From the NCBI RefSeq assembly GCF_000328565.1, contig NC_019966.1:4960001-5024000 (forward strand): a stretch of 64,000 nucleotides of DNA, in the 5' to 3' direction. Both the position numbers and the translations under genes were made by a program. Origin of the DNA: Mycobacterium sp. JS623 (GTDB taxonomy: Bacteria > Actinomycetota > Actinomycetes > Mycobacteriales > Mycobacteriaceae). Each line of letters opens with the position of its first letter. The first letter of the stretch is position 1. Under the pieces are notes generated by a model, which was not told where the DNA came from, did no database searches, and saw nothing but the letters and a program-made list of their open reading frames with translations. This document shows positions 43,309 to 53,353 of the stretch, piece by piece.

Positions 43309-44733
43309 ATGAGCATCGACAGCGATGTCGAGTACCGCATCGAGCACGACACCATGGGCGAGGTCCGGGTGCCTGTCAACGCGCTGTGGCGCGCGCAGAC
43401 GCAGCGTGCGGTGGAGAACTTCCCGATCTCGGGGCGCGGTCTCGAGCGCACGCAGATCCGGGCGCTGGGACTGCTGAAAGGCGCTTGCGCGCAAGTGAAC
43501 AAGGATCTCGGGCTGCTTGCCCCCGAGAAGGCCGACGCGATCATCGCCGCGGCCGCCGAGATAGCCGACGGGCTGCACGACGACCAGTTCCCGATCGACG
43601 TGTTCCAGACCGGCTCGGGCACCAGCTCGAACATGAACACCAATGAGGTGATCGCCGGCATCGCCGCCCAGAACGGCGTTACGGTGCATCCGAACGACGA
43701 CGTCAACATGTCGCAGTCGTCCAACGACACGTTCCCCACCGCAACGCACATCGCGGCGACGGAAGCCGCTGTGCGCCACCTGATTCCGGCACTCGAGGTG
43801 CTGCACGAGTCGCTGGCGGGCAAGGCGCGGCAATGGCGCACCGTGGTGAAGTCCGGCCGCACCCACCTGATGGACGCCGTGCCGGTGACGCTCGGCCAGG
43901 AGTTTTCCGGCTACGCCCGGCAGGTCGAGGCGGGCATCGAACGGGTGAAGGCCACGCTGCCGCGGCTGGGCGAGCTGGCCATCGGCGGCACCGCCGTCGG
44001 CACCGGCCTGAACGCACCCGACGATTTCGACGAGCGCGTGGTCGCTGTGCTCACCGAGCAAACCGGTATTGCCGAATTGCGGGTCGCGGCTAACCATTTC
44101 GAGGCGCAGGCGGCACGTGACGGGCTGGTTGAAGCGTCGGGTGCCTTGCGTACCATCGCGGTGTCGGTGACGAAGATCGCCAACGACATCCGGTGGATGG
44201 GGTCTGGCCCGCTGACCGGCCTCGGCGAGATTCAGCTTCCCGACCTACAGCCGGGCAGCTCGATCATGCCTGGCAAGGTCAATCCCGTTATCCCCGAAGC
44301 GGTTACGCAGGTTGCCGCGCAGGTGGTCGGCAACGACGCCGCCATTGCGTTCGGTGGCGCATCGGGAGCATTCGAACTCAACGTGTACATCCCGATGATG
44401 GCCCGCAACCTGCTGGAGTCATTCAAGATCCTGACGAACTCATCAAAGCTGTTCGCGGAGCGCTGCATTGACGGTCTTGTCGCCAACGAGGAGCGGCTGC
44501 GTGAGCTCGCCGAGTCCTCGCCGTCGATTGTCACGCCGCTGAACTCCGCGATCGGCTACGAGGAAGCCGCGGCGGTCGCCAAGCAGGCGTTGAAGGAGAA
44601 GAAGACCATCCGTCAGACGGTCATCGACCGTGGCCTGATCGGCGACAAACTGTCGCTGGAAGAGCTCGACAAGCGTCTCGACGTGCTGGCGATGGCCAAG
44701 GTCGACGACGAGCGCTTGCGCGAAGAGCGATAA
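43309..44733 (+). CDS. fumC: Class II fumarate hydratase
   Basis: 474 residues of the fumarase/aspartase superfamily: [16 protein letters not shown], the His of [16 protein letters not shown], and the signature loop [21 protein letters not shown] with its catalytic Ser. It converts fumarate to malate in the TCA cycle. Ribosome site GAGAAGGACACAC before the ATG; probably co-transcribed with glpX. Confidence 0.95.
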   Translation: MSIDSDVEYRIEHDTMGEVRVPVNALWRAQTQRAVENFPISGRGLERTQIRALGLLKGACAQVNKDLGLLAPEKADAIIAAAAEIADGLHDDQFPIDVFQTGSGTSSNMNTNEVIAGIAAQNGVTVHPNDDVNMSQSSNDTFPTATHIAATEAAVRHLIPALEVLHESLAGKARQWRTVVKSGRTHLMDAVPVTLGQEFSGYARQVEAGIERVKATLPRLGELAIGGTAVGTGLNAPDDFDERVVAVLTEQTGIAELRVAANHFEAQAARDGLVEASGALRTIAVSVTKIANDIRWMGSGPLTGLGEIQLPDLQPGSSIMPGKVNPVIPEAVTQVAAQVVGNDAAIAFGGASGAFELNVYIPMMARNLLESFKILTNSSKLFAERCIDGLVANEERLRELAESSPSIVTPLNSAIGYEEAAAVAKQALKEKKTIRQTVIDRGLIGDKLSLEELDKRLDVLAMAKVDDERLREER

Positions 44734-44804
44734 AGCGGACGGCGACGCCTAGCATTCGCTTGAAAAAGGAACCGGTCGCCAGCGGTTGCTGTCATTCTGC
44801 GGAA

Positions 44805-47098
44805 ATGACCGTGGGCATGGCCAGTCGCCCCGCCGAGGAACAGGCTCTCGGCGAGTTCCTGGCTGTCGCGGAGAACAGGCCGTCGGCGCTGGTGGTCGAC
44901 GGTGAGGCCGCCGTACGCCGAATCACGTTGCACCCGTTGTCATCACAGGCGCTGGAAAGCGTTGTCAAACACGAGCTGGGCCGGCCAGTACCACGGGCCG
45001 TCATGGCGAGGATGCATCAGGTCTCGGCCGGAAACCCGTTCTACGCCATCGAATTGGCGCGCGCCTTTATCGCGAACGCCGGCGAGATGCTGCCAAGCAC
45101 CCTGGCCGAATTGGTGCGGGCGAGGATCGGCGGCCTGGACCCCGCGGTGCAAGAGGTGCTGCTCGCCGCCGCTTGTCTTGCGGCGCCGACGGTCGAGCTG
45201 GTCGGCGAAGCTTCTGCCGTCGACCATGACCGGCTGATCGAACTCCTGGAAAGGTCGGAACGCCACGGCATCATCGCCATCGAAGGAAACCGGATCAGGT
45301 TCACCCATCCCCTGCTGGCCAGCGGCGTGTACGCCGATGCCTCATCGACGCAGCGTCGACTGATGCATCGCCGCCTCGCCGGAGTCGTCGACGAGGTGGA
45401 ACTTCGCGCACGGCACTTGGCAATGGGCTCGACCACCGGCGATGCCGAAACCTTCGCAGCGCTGGACGACGCGGCCGCGTCCGCTCATGCTCGCGGCGCG
45501 CCAGCGGCGGCGGCCGAGCTGCTCGAGCTGGCCATCGGACTCGGCGGCGACACCCCGGAACGGCGAATCCGGTTGGCAGTGCATTGTTTCGACGCCGGAG
45601 ACCCGGGACGTGCCCGGACCCTGCTGGAACGAGCGATCACGGGCATGCAACCAGGACCGGTCCGTGCGCAGGCACTGTATGCGTTGGCCGTCGTGCGATT
45701 GATCGATGACGGCTACCTCGAGGCGTCCGAATTACTGCGCCGGGCGCTGGACGAGGACGCCCCCGATGACCCCGTGCAGGTTCGCATGGCGACCACGTTG
45801 GCGTACGCGCTGTACATGACAGGCGAACCCGAAACCGCTTGGCGCCGTGCAGAAGAGGCCGTGTCGCTCGCCGAACGTGTCGCTGTCCCCGGTCTGCTCA
45901 GCGAGGCCCTCGGGGCACGGGCGACAATTCAATTCTTCGTCGGTGGCGGGATGACGAACAGAGCCTGCAACGAGCACTCGAACTGGAGGACCACGACGCG
46001 TTCACGCCCATCATGCTTCGGCCCAGCGTCGAGCATGCGCTGATACTGGCGTGTACCGGTGACCTCGATACGTCGTACGACCGGATGCAGGCAATCGAGC
46101 GCCGCTGCACCGACAAGGGCGAGGAAGGCGAACTGATCTTCGTCGACTTCTATGTTGTGGTGAACCGGATTTGGCGGGGGGACTTCGCCGCAGCCAACCG
46201 ACTGGCCGCTGACGTGACGGCGCTGGCGCGACAACTCGACGCCGAATTCCCGACCATGTTGAGCCTTGTCCTGCAGGCATGGCTCGCCGTGTACGCCGGC
46301 GCTGAAGACGATGCTCGGCTGGCTGTCGCGGATGCGATCGACGCCTGCAAGCGCACCGGTGCCGCGTGGCACCAGGATTGGACGCGCACCGCGGTTGGGT
46401 TTCTGGAGGTATCAGTCGGCAATCACGCAGACGCTGTGGACTCGCTGCAGCCGCTGCTGTCCAGATACGTGCCGACCTCCACCGAGATCAACGCGGCGGC
46501 GTTCGTGCCCGACGTGGTGGAGGCGTTGACCGCCTTGGGCCGCGCAGATGAGGCCGCACCCCTTGTCGACGCGCTCGAGTGCAATGGTCGCCGTCTCGAC
46601 CGAGCGTGGATGCGGGCGGTCGGCGCCCGCGGACGCGCGATGGTGCTGGCCGCCCGCGGTGACGTGGCCGCCGCGGTGCAGAGCGCACTCGACGCGCTCA
46701 CCGAGCACGACCGACTGCCGATGCCGTTCGAGCGGGCACGGACGCAGTTGCTGCTCGGCCAACTGTTGCGCCGCGATCGCTCCGAGGCCACAACCGTGCT
46801 ACGAGAGGCGCTGGCGGTGTTCGAGCAACTCGGCACCCCGCTCTGGGCCGACCGTGCTCGCGCCGAGCTTGCTGGCACCCGGCCTAGAGCCGGGCCGCCG
46901 CAGGAAGTTCTGACACCTGCAGAACAACGCGTTGCTGAACTCGCGGAGTCGGGGATGACGAACCGCGACGTGGCGGCCGCGCTCTTCATCAGCGCGAAGA
47001 CCGTCGAGGCCACCCTCGCGCGGGTGTACCGCAAGCTGGGCATCCGATCGCGCGCCGAACTCGGCCGGCATGCGCATACGATCCGGCACAACGGGTAA
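44805..47098 (+). pseudogene. Broken large ATP-binding LuxR-family regulator (LAL type)
   Basis: Very similar along most of its length to the intact regulator downstream. Two lesions: near 44895 the segment holding the Walker A and Walker B motifs is missing (the sequence passes from VVDGE straight to RITLHPL, skipping about 450 bases of the paralogue), and near 45950 one base appears lost within GGTGGCGGGATGAC, shifting the frame. The second part continues in another frame through tetratricopeptide-like repeats to a LuxR-type helix-turn-helix (LTPAEQRVAELAESGMTNRD, then VEATLARVYRKLGIRSRAEL). It cannot make a full ATPase regulator; whether the C-terminal part is translated alone is unknown. 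Confidence 0.8.
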
Positions 47099-47205
47099 CC
47101 ATACTGGCGGGAATGTTGCCAGCTGCGGTAATTCTGCCTAGTTGACTGAAAAAGCGGACCGGATGGCCGTTAGCTGGAATTGTTTTAGCTGTGCGGGGAG
47201 CAGGG

Positions 47206-49944
47206 GTGCAGAGCCGTCCAACGGAAAGCCCGATGATCAATCGGTTCTTGTCATCTGCGATGGCAGAGCCGTCGGCATTGCTGATCGAGGGTGAACCCGG
47301 AATCGGCAAGACCACCCTGTGGCTGGAGACCACGGAGCTGGCGCACGACTCCGGATTCCGGGTGTTGTCGGCCCGCGCGGCGGCGGCCGAATCCGTACTG
47401 GCCTATACGGCGCTGGCCGACCTGCTGGACGGTGTGCCCGCATCAGCGTGGGCCGAACTGCCCGAACCGCAGCGAGACGCGGTCGACCAGGTGCTGATGC
47501 GCGCCGAGGACGGAACGGCCACCGATCAACGCGCAGTGGCCGCGGCGTTCCTGTCGGTCCTCGGATACCTGATCGACGACGGCGCGCTGCTGTTGGCGAT
47601 CGACGACATGCAATGGATCGACCCGTCCAGCATGCACGTGGTGGCGTTCGCAGCGCGCCGGCTCGCCGGGCCCGTCGGCATCCTCGGCAGCGTGCGCACC
47701 AATGGAGACGGCAGTGGCGCCGCCTGGTTACAGCTGCCGCGTCCCGACGCAGTGAGCCGAGTTCGCTTGAATCCCTTGGGTATCCATGACTTGCACGAGG
47801 CGGTGTCGGCGCGGCTGCGCCGACCGTTCTCGCGCCCGACGATGGGCCGGATTCATCAGCTGTCTGGCGGAAACCCCTTCTACGCAATCGAATTGGCGCG
47901 GGCCATCGCCGAACGCGCACCTGGTGTCGAGACCACGCTGCCGCGTACATTGGCCGATGTCGTGCGGACCAGGCTGTCCGGCCTGCACCCCGACGTCCAC
48001 GATGCGCTGCTTGCGGCGTCCTGCATGCCTTCGCCGACGGTGGAGCAGGTGTCGAGCGCGACGATCGGCGAAGACGACCGGTTGATCGGGCTTCTCGAGA
48101 GTGCAGAAACCAAGGGCATCATCGCGATCGACGGCAACAGGATCCAATTCGCCCACCCCCTACTGGCCAGGGGTGTGTACACCGAAGCCGAGCCCAGCCG
48201 GCGTCGAACGATGCATCGCCGACTGGCCGACATCGTTGACGAACCCGAGCTACGGGCACGGCATCTTGCGCTGGCCGCCACCAGCGGCGACCAGATCACG
48301 TTACGCGCGCTCGACAAGGCGGCCGAAGCCGCACGCGTTCGCGGTGCACCCGCGGCAGCCGCCGAGCTGATGGACCTGGCGATCGGTCTCGGAGGTGATA
48401 CCCCCGAACGTCGACTCCGTTCTGCCCTAAACCATTTCGACGCAGGTGACCAAGAGCGGGCGCGCGCCGTCCTCGAAGACACCGTCGAACGGCTCGAGCC
48501 AGGCGATCTGCGCGCAGAGGCGTTGAGCCGACTCGCCGTCGTGCGGCTATACGGCGACGGGTTCGTCGAGGCCGCGACGCTGCTGCAGCGAGCGCTCAGT
48601 GAGGTCAACCCCGACAGCCCGCTGCGCGTGCAGATTCTGATCACGTTGGCCTACGCCCTGCTTCAAGCCAACGAGCCGCGCGCGAGCGTGCAGATGGCCG
48701 AGCAGGCCGTGGCCCAGGCCGAGCGTCTCGGCCAGGGGCATCTGCTCGGTCTGGCGCTCGGCATGCGGGTGATCCTGCGGTTCCTCGGTGGCGGCGGGTT
48801 CGACGAAGACGAGCTTCGTCGGGCCGCGGAGCTGGAGGACCCGGAGATCTTCACGCCCTTGGTGTTTCGGCCGTCGGTTCAGCGCGCACTGCTGCTGGAG
48901 TGGACCGGCCGGCTCGACGAAGCTCATCAGGTGCTCGAAGGGGTCAGGCGGCGCTGCGCTGAGACGGGTGAAGAGGGCGAGCTGATCTTCATCTCCCAGC
49001 ACGTGGTGCTGAGCAGCATCTGGCGCGGTCAGTTCGTCGAGGCCGAACTGGTCGCCGAGGACGCCATGGAGCGAGCCCGCCAACTGGGCGGTGACACGCC
49101 GCTGTTCGTGGCGTACAGCCTGCGAGCGAAGCTTGCCACGTATGCGGGCCGTGAAGCCGACGCGCGAGAGGCGGCCGCAGCGGCGCTGGAGACCGGCGGG
49201 CGAACGGGCGCAGTTCGCTTGACGGATAGGGTGGTTGCCGCCCTTGGTTTCCTCGATGTCTCGCTCGGCAATTACGAAGCAGCGGTCGCGACGCTTCAGC
49301 CCCTGATCGCCAAGTTCGATCCGAAGTCGACCTCGACCGAGCTGCCCTCTGGCGCATTTCTGGCAGATGCCATCGAGGCGCTGATCCAGATCGGGCGGGA
49401 CACCGAGGCGGAGCCGCTGATCGAGGCCCTCGAGCGCAACGGGCAGCGGCTGGACCGCGCGTGGATGCTGGCCGCGGGCGCCCGCGGCAGGAGCATGCTG
49501 CTGGCCGCCGGCGGTGACATCGATGCCGCCGCCGCAGCCGCCGCGGACGCGATCACCCAGCACAACCGGCTGCCGATGCCGTTCGAGCGCGGCCGAACGT
49601 TGTTGCTGTTGGGTCAATTACAACGCCGGCAACGCAGGAAGGAAGCCGCCTCGGCCAGCCTGCACGAAGCGCTGGAGATCTTCGAGCGGCTGCACATCCC
49701 GCTGTGGGCCGACCGTGCCCGCACCGAACTCGCCCGCGCGAACGTCGGCCCCCGGCAGACCGGGCAGCTCACCCCATCGGAACAACGCATCGCCGAGCTC
49801 GCCGCCTCGGGGATGAAGAACCGCGACGTTGCGACCGCCCTGTTCATCAGCCCGAAGACCGTCGAGGCGAACCTGGCGCGGATCTACCGCAAGCTGGGCA
49901 TCAAGTCACGAGCTGAACTCGGCCGTCACATGGGTAAGCGCTAG
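47206..49944 (+). CDS. Large ATP-binding LuxR-family transcriptional regulator
   Basis: About 912 residues from a GTG with GGGAG five bases upstream; an earlier in-frame GTG at 47191 is possible. The order is an AAA-type ATPase (Walker A GEPGIGKTTLW, Walker B LLLAIDDMQW), winged/helical domains, a long tetratricopeptide-like helical array, and a C-terminal LuxR helix-turn-helix (LTPSEQRIAELAASGMKN, then SPKTVEANLARIYRKLGIKS). This is the LAL/MalT-like class, which is activated by a ligand bound to the repeat region. Target and ligand unknown. The upstream neighbour is a decayed paralogue. Confidence 0.9.
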   Translation: MQSRPTESPMINRFLSSAMAEPSALLIEGEPGIGKTTLWLETTELAHDSGFRVLSARAAAAESVLAYTALADLLDGVPASAWAELPEPQRDAVDQVLMRAEDGTATDQRAVAAAFLSVLGYLIDDGALLLAIDDMQWIDPSSMHVVAFAARRLAGPVGILGSVRTNGDGSGAAWLQLPRPDAVSRVRLNPLGIHDLHEAVSARLRRPFSRPTMGRIHQLSGGNPFYAIELARAIAERAPGVETTLPRTLADVVRTRLSGLHPDVHDALLAASCMPSPTVEQVSSATIGEDDRLIGLLESAETKGIIAIDGNRIQFAHPLLARGVYTEAEPSRRRTMHRRLADIVDEPELRARHLALAATSGDQITLRALDKAAEAARVRGAPAAAAELMDLAIGLGGDTPERRLRSALNHFDAGDQERARAVLEDTVERLEPGDLRAEALSRLAVVRLYGDGFVEAATLLQRALSEVNPDSPLRVQILITLAYALLQANEPRASVQMAEQAVAQAERLGQGHLLGLALGMRVILRFLGGGGFDEDELRRAAELEDPEIFTPLVFRPSVQRALLLEWTGRLDEAHQVLEGVRRRCAETGEEGELIFISQHVVLSSIWRGQFVEAELVAEDAMERARQLGGDTPLFVAYSLRAKLATYAGREADAREAAAAALETGGRTGAVRLTDRVVAALGFLDVSLGNYEAAVATLQPLIAKFDPKSTSTELPSGAFLADAIEALIQIGRDTEAEPLIEALERNGQRLDRAWMLAAGARGRSMLLAAGGDIDAAAAAAADAITQHNRLPMPFERGRTLLLLGQLQRRQRRKEAASASLHEALEIFERLHIPLWADRARTELARANVGPRQTGQLTPSEQRIAELAASGMKNRDVATALFISPKTVEANLARIYRKLGIKSRAELGRHMGKR

Positions 49945-49962
49945 CCGGGTCAGAAATCAGAT

Positions 49963-49979
49963 ATAGGGAAACACCCTAT
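49963..49979. other. Short inverted repeat after the LuxR gene
   Basis: ATAGGG and CCCTAT separated by five bases (AAACA), in an AT-rich gap between the regulator and a small gene. It could be a weak terminator or an operator. No run of T follows. Confidence 0.35.
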
Positions 49980-50050
49980 TTCTCAACACTCTTGACCGAA
50001 TTAGCGTCGAGCCCAGCCTGAGTTGGAATTCTCATTCAGCAGGAGGAACG

Positions 50051-50260
50051 TTGACCGTAACCCTGGACCCGGCCACCCGCGGCCCGGCGACCCTGGTGAC
50101 CACGGCGACCAGCCAACCCGCGTTACGCACCGGCTTCGCGATGCTGGGCCTGGTCTCGCTACTGGATCTGCCCAAGGCCGACCGCGCCGACCGGGTGGTC
50201 GCACTGAGCGGCGCAGCCGCCGCGGGTTGGTTCCTCATGCGGGGCGGCCGGCGCCGCTAG
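50051..50260 (+). CDS. Small membrane-associated protein, 69 aa
   Basis: A TTG-started frame with a near-perfect ribosome site (AGGAGG, four bases before TTG). One long hydrophobic stretch near the middle (LRTGFAMLGLVSLLDL) and a second (RVVALSGAAAAGWFLM) precede a basic end GGRRR. No known family. The strong ribosome site and position between two genes on the same strand support it. Confidence 0.6.
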   Translation: MTVTLDPATRGPATLVTTATSQPALRTGFAMLGLVSLLDLPKADRADRVVALSGAAAAGWFLMRGGRRR

Positions 50261-50355
50261 CCGTCAGCCGTCGCGTCGCCGGGCCTGCGGCCCGGTGCCC
50301 AATGCGGTCATCTTTTGCGGTTTCAAACGATATGGTCGCACTTCGGGGAGGCGAC

Positions 50356-52191
50356 ATGACATCGGCCATTCAACCGCGACCGCGACCAACCAGCGACAAC
50401 GAACTCGGGTTCGCCCGGCGCAAGGCTGTGCGATGGTTCAGTCCGCCAACGTTGGCGCGCGCGGCAGCCAAGGTCGTGCTGTCGGCAGCCTTCGGCGACT
50501 ATCTCGACAAGCGGGAAATGCAAAGCACTCTGGAATCCCGCGTGCTGCGCGCAGGTGCAGGGTCGGACGACGTATGGATCGACTTCATCGCCGACACCGC
50601 AGACGGATTCAATCAGACCTATTCCGTGGCGTGGTGTGCCTCGCAGCGCGAGATCGCGCCAATCGGACTCGACCGCAAGCTGCCCCGCGCACAGCTGATC
50701 GTCTTCGGCGGCGACGAGGTATACCCGTACGCCACCCCCAAGGAATACGAAGATAGGTTCAGCGGGCCATACCTTGCCGCTCTGCCGTGGACGGAACCTG
50801 ATTCGTCACGCCCGCAGGAGAAGCATGCGCGCATGCTGGCGATTCCGGGCAATCACGACTGGTACGACGGCCTCACGGGATTCATGAGGCTGTTCGCGCA
50901 GGCCGACTGGATCGGCGGCCGCGAGCTGGAGCAGAGCCGTAGCTACTTCGCCGTCGACCTGCCCGGACCATTTTGGCTGTGGGGCATCGACATTCAGAGC
51001 GACAACTACGTCGACGCCCTGCAGATCAAGTACTTCAAGACAGCTGCCACCCAGATGACCCCGGATGACGCGCTGATCCTGTGCACCGCAAAACCGAGTT
51101 GGACCGACGTTCGCGACGCCAAAGACGCGTACCGCAACCTCGCGTTTGTGGAACGGACCATGGTGCCTCCCGGCGTACGCACAATCCTGATGCTGTCTGG
51201 CGACAAGCACCACTACGCGCGCTATGAAGCAGCGAAAGACGTTGGCCCGGAGGGACCCCGAATGAGGGTTACCGCCGGCGGCGGCGGGGCGTTCCTCTCG
51301 ACGACGCAGAAGCTAGCCGACCCCGCGAATGTGCCGAGGCCCATCGGCGACGACAATCCCGCGACCGATGACACCGAACCCTTCAATCTGGCATGCCGCT
51401 ATCCCAGCCTTGGCCAGTCGCGCCGGCTCAACGGTCACATCTTCTCCCTTGGATTGCGCAACCCGTGGTTCATGCTCATACCGGCGATCATGTACGTGCT
51501 GTTGTTCGTTTCCAGTGTGTCGCGGCTCGGGCAGCAGAACAACGAGATCACCCTCGACATCAAGCGGGAGCCGTTTGGCTTCCAGGACTTCCTCGTAAGC
51601 GCGATGGGTGTGACGACGCTGGCCATCGTATTCGCCGTCGCCGCAATACTTTCCGCGTTTTACATCGTGCCGAAACGCGTGAACGTTGGGAAGTCCCGAA
51701 TGTACAGAGGGCTCGCCGGGGTTACTCAGACCGCTGCCCACGTTGCTGCGCAGGCCGCGATCGCGATGGTTTGCGTGCAGGCCTTTCAAAGCGAGACACT
51801 GACAGGTTGGCGGCTACTGCTGTGCACGCTGTTGATCGGTCTGGCTGGCGGCATTGTCGGCTCATTGATCTTCGCGACATTCCTGTTCGTGGTGTTCACC
51901 CTCTTCGGTTGGAACAGCACGGAGGCGTTCTCGTCGTTCCGCTACTCCGGCTACAAGAACTTTCTGCGCATCCACGTCACGAAGGAGGCAGTGACCGTCT
52001 ATCCGATCGGAATAGACAACGTCTGCAAGAAGTGGGACTACGACGCTGGAAACACCTCGGCCGAGGCGGCGTGGCTCAAGCCGTCTGGCGGCAGCATCGA
52101 AACACGGCTTATCGAACCGGAATTCAGGATTCTTGCGCCGTCGGCTGCGGCGACTCAGCGGGCAAGAGCCGAATCCAGAGCGGTGCCCTGA
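50356..52191 (+). CDS. Calcineurin-like metallophosphoesterase with membrane domain
   Basis: 611 residues from an ATG with GGGGAGG. An N-terminal catalytic domain (about 80-350) contains FGGDEVYPYAT, AIPGNHDWYDG (the GNHD motif) and SGDKHHYARYE, i.e. the metal-binding Asp/His pattern of metallophosphoesterases; the first motif is weaker (FGGDE instead of GDxHG). About four or five membrane helices follow (PWFMLIPAIMYVLLFVSSVS, GVTTLAIVFAVAAILSAFY, LLLCTLLIGLAGGIVGSLIF), then a C-terminal soluble domain. The substrate is unknown. Confidence 0.75.
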   Translation: MTSAIQPRPRPTSDNELGFARRKAVRWFSPPTLARAAAKVVLSAAFGDYLDKREMQSTLESRVLRAGAGSDDVWIDFIADTADGFNQTYSVAWCASQREIAPIGLDRKLPRAQLIVFGGDEVYPYATPKEYEDRFSGPYLAALPWTEPDSSRPQEKHARMLAIPGNHDWYDGLTGFMRLFAQADWIGGRELEQSRSYFAVDLPGPFWLWGIDIQSDNYVDALQIKYFKTAATQMTPDDALILCTAKPSWTDVRDAKDAYRNLAFVERTMVPPGVRTILMLSGDKHHYARYEAAKDVGPEGPRMRVTAGGGGAFLSTTQKLADPANVPRPIGDDNPATDDTEPFNLACRYPSLGQSRRLNGHIFSLGLRNPWFMLIPAIMYVLLFVSSVSRLGQQNNEITLDIKREPFGFQDFLVSAMGVTTLAIVFAVAAILSAFYIVPKRVNVGKSRMYRGLAGVTQTAAHVAAQAAIAMVCVQAFQSETLTGWRLLLCTLLIGLAGGIVGSLIFATFLFVVFTLFGWNSTEAFSSFRYSGYKNFLRIHVTKEAVTVYPIGIDNVCKKWDYDAGNTSAEAAWLKPSGGSIETRLIEPEFRILAPSAAATQRARAESRAVP

Positions 52192-52385
52192 GGCTGTGCG
52201 ACCAGGGTGCCGATGCCGCGTGGCCCGAGCCATACGGTGAACAGCCTGCTGCGGGCGGGCGAGTCGGTGCCGACCTGGGCGATGGACACCGCGGGCAATC
52301 GCACCACGAACAGCGGGCCGGCGGCGAAACTCACCACCCGCCAATCGGCATCGCGCCACCCCACGAACGCGTTGTCGGCGCGCAC
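52155..52385 (-). CDS. Small conserved hypothetical protein, 76 aa
   Basis: A GTG-started frame 11 bases downstream of the deacetylase gene on the same strand. The sequence is compact and amphipathic (FVGWRDADWRVVSFAAGPLF, then LFTVWLGPRGIGTLV) with mycobacterial codon usage. Its 3' end overlaps the convergent phosphoesterase by 37 bases. No family recognised; the spacing suggests co-transcription with the deacetylase. Confidence 0.55.
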   Translation of the reverse strand: MRADNAFVGWRDADWRVVSFAAGPLFVVRLPAVSIAQVGTDSPARSRLFTVWLGPRGIGTLVAQPQGTALDSALAR

Positions 52386-52396
52386 GGTTGCCCTTA

Positions 52397-53278
52397 CTAG
52401 GCGCCGTTGTTGGCGCCGCCGGAATTGGCACCCGCGATGTCGGTGATCGGGAAGTTCGGCATCGGTTTGGGCGACGGTGTATTCGGCAGCGTCGGGATTT
52501 CGGCCGGCGGGATGTCGGTCAGATCGTTGACCGGCGGGCCGTTTTCCCGGCTGCCGTAGCTGGTGCCCGGCTCACGCGGGCCGACGAGCTGACTGACGGT
52601 CACCAGGTGGTAGCCGTTGCGCTTCAGGACGGGGACGAACTGATAGACCAGATCGACTGTGCTGGAGTAGGTGTCGTGGAACAACACCACCGAGCCAGGC
52701 TTGATCTGCGTCATCAGCATGTAGCGGGTGGCGCCGGTGTTGGAGTCGTTGGCCCAGTCGAAAGGGATGACGTCCCAATTGATGTCGGCCATCCCCTGCT
52801 GCTTGGCGGCCGCCAAGACATTGTCATTGATCAGCCCGCCCGCGGTGCGAAGGAGCCGTGGCTTTTGGCCAGTTGCGGCCTGGATCGCGTCGTTGGCCTT
52901 CGAGATCTGGCTCGGAATGTCCTCGGGCGGGATGGTCGTCATGTTCGGGTGTTCCCACGTGTGGTTGCCTACCTCCATGCCGGCGTCGGCGACGCGCTTG
53001 GCACCCGCGGGGTTGGCCGCAACCTTGTTGCCGATCAGGAAGAACGTCGAGCGCGCGTCGTTGTCCTTGAGGATCTGTAGCAGCCGGTCGGTGTACGGGC
53101 TTGGCCCGTCGTCGAAGGTCAGCGCCACGCACTTCTCTTTCGAGCAGTCGACGTCCTCGGCGCTGGCCTTACGGACGTGCCCGGTGAGCCCGCCGATGAT
53201 CAGCACCGCAGCGGCCGCGCCAACGCCAAGCACGGTCCTGGCGTAGCGCCAGCGCTGACTGTCGGGTCGCTTCGGCAC
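52397..53278 (-). CDS. Polysaccharide deacetylase (NodB-type)
   Basis: 293 residues with an N-terminal membrane anchor or signal (VLGVGAAAAVLIIGGLTGHV). NodB domain: ALTFDDGPSPYTDRLL (catalytic Asp pair), GNHTWEHPNM (metal-binding His pair), and the last motifs RTAGGLINDN and VVLFHDTYS. Acts outside the membrane, probably removing acetyl from peptidoglycan or glycans, like M. tuberculosis Rv1096. A Pro-rich tail follows. Confidence 0.9.
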   Translation of the reverse strand: MPKRPDSQRWRYARTVLGVGAAAAVLIIGGLTGHVRKASAEDVDCSKEKCVALTFDDGPSPYTDRLLQILKDNDARSTFFLIGNKVAANPAGAKRVADAGMEVGNHTWEHPNMTTIPPEDIPSQISKANDAIQAATGQKPRLLRTAGGLINDNVLAAAKQQGMADINWDVIPFDWANDSNTGATRYMLMTQIKPGSVVLFHDTYSSTVDLVYQFVPVLKRNGYHLVTVSQLVGPREPGTSYGSRENGPPVNDLTDIPPAEIPTLPNTPSPKPMPNFPITDIAGANSGGANNGA

Positions 53279-53353
53279 GCCGCGAGTTTACCGAGTTGCG
53301 GCTTCGGCGCGCTTACGCCCGCTCAGCGTCCTGTAGGCGCGCCGAAATCGCGG

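Noticed and set aside
43291..44097. 268-codon open frame on the minus strand within fumC
   Set aside because: Antisense shadow of a well-supported fumarase; high-GC codon bias opens the opposite strand. No ribosome site or family match.
48547..49617. 356-codon minus-strand frame within the LuxR regulator
   Set aside because: Antisense to a gene with intact ATPase and helix-turn-helix motifs; composition rich in His/Arg/Gln as expected of a shadow.
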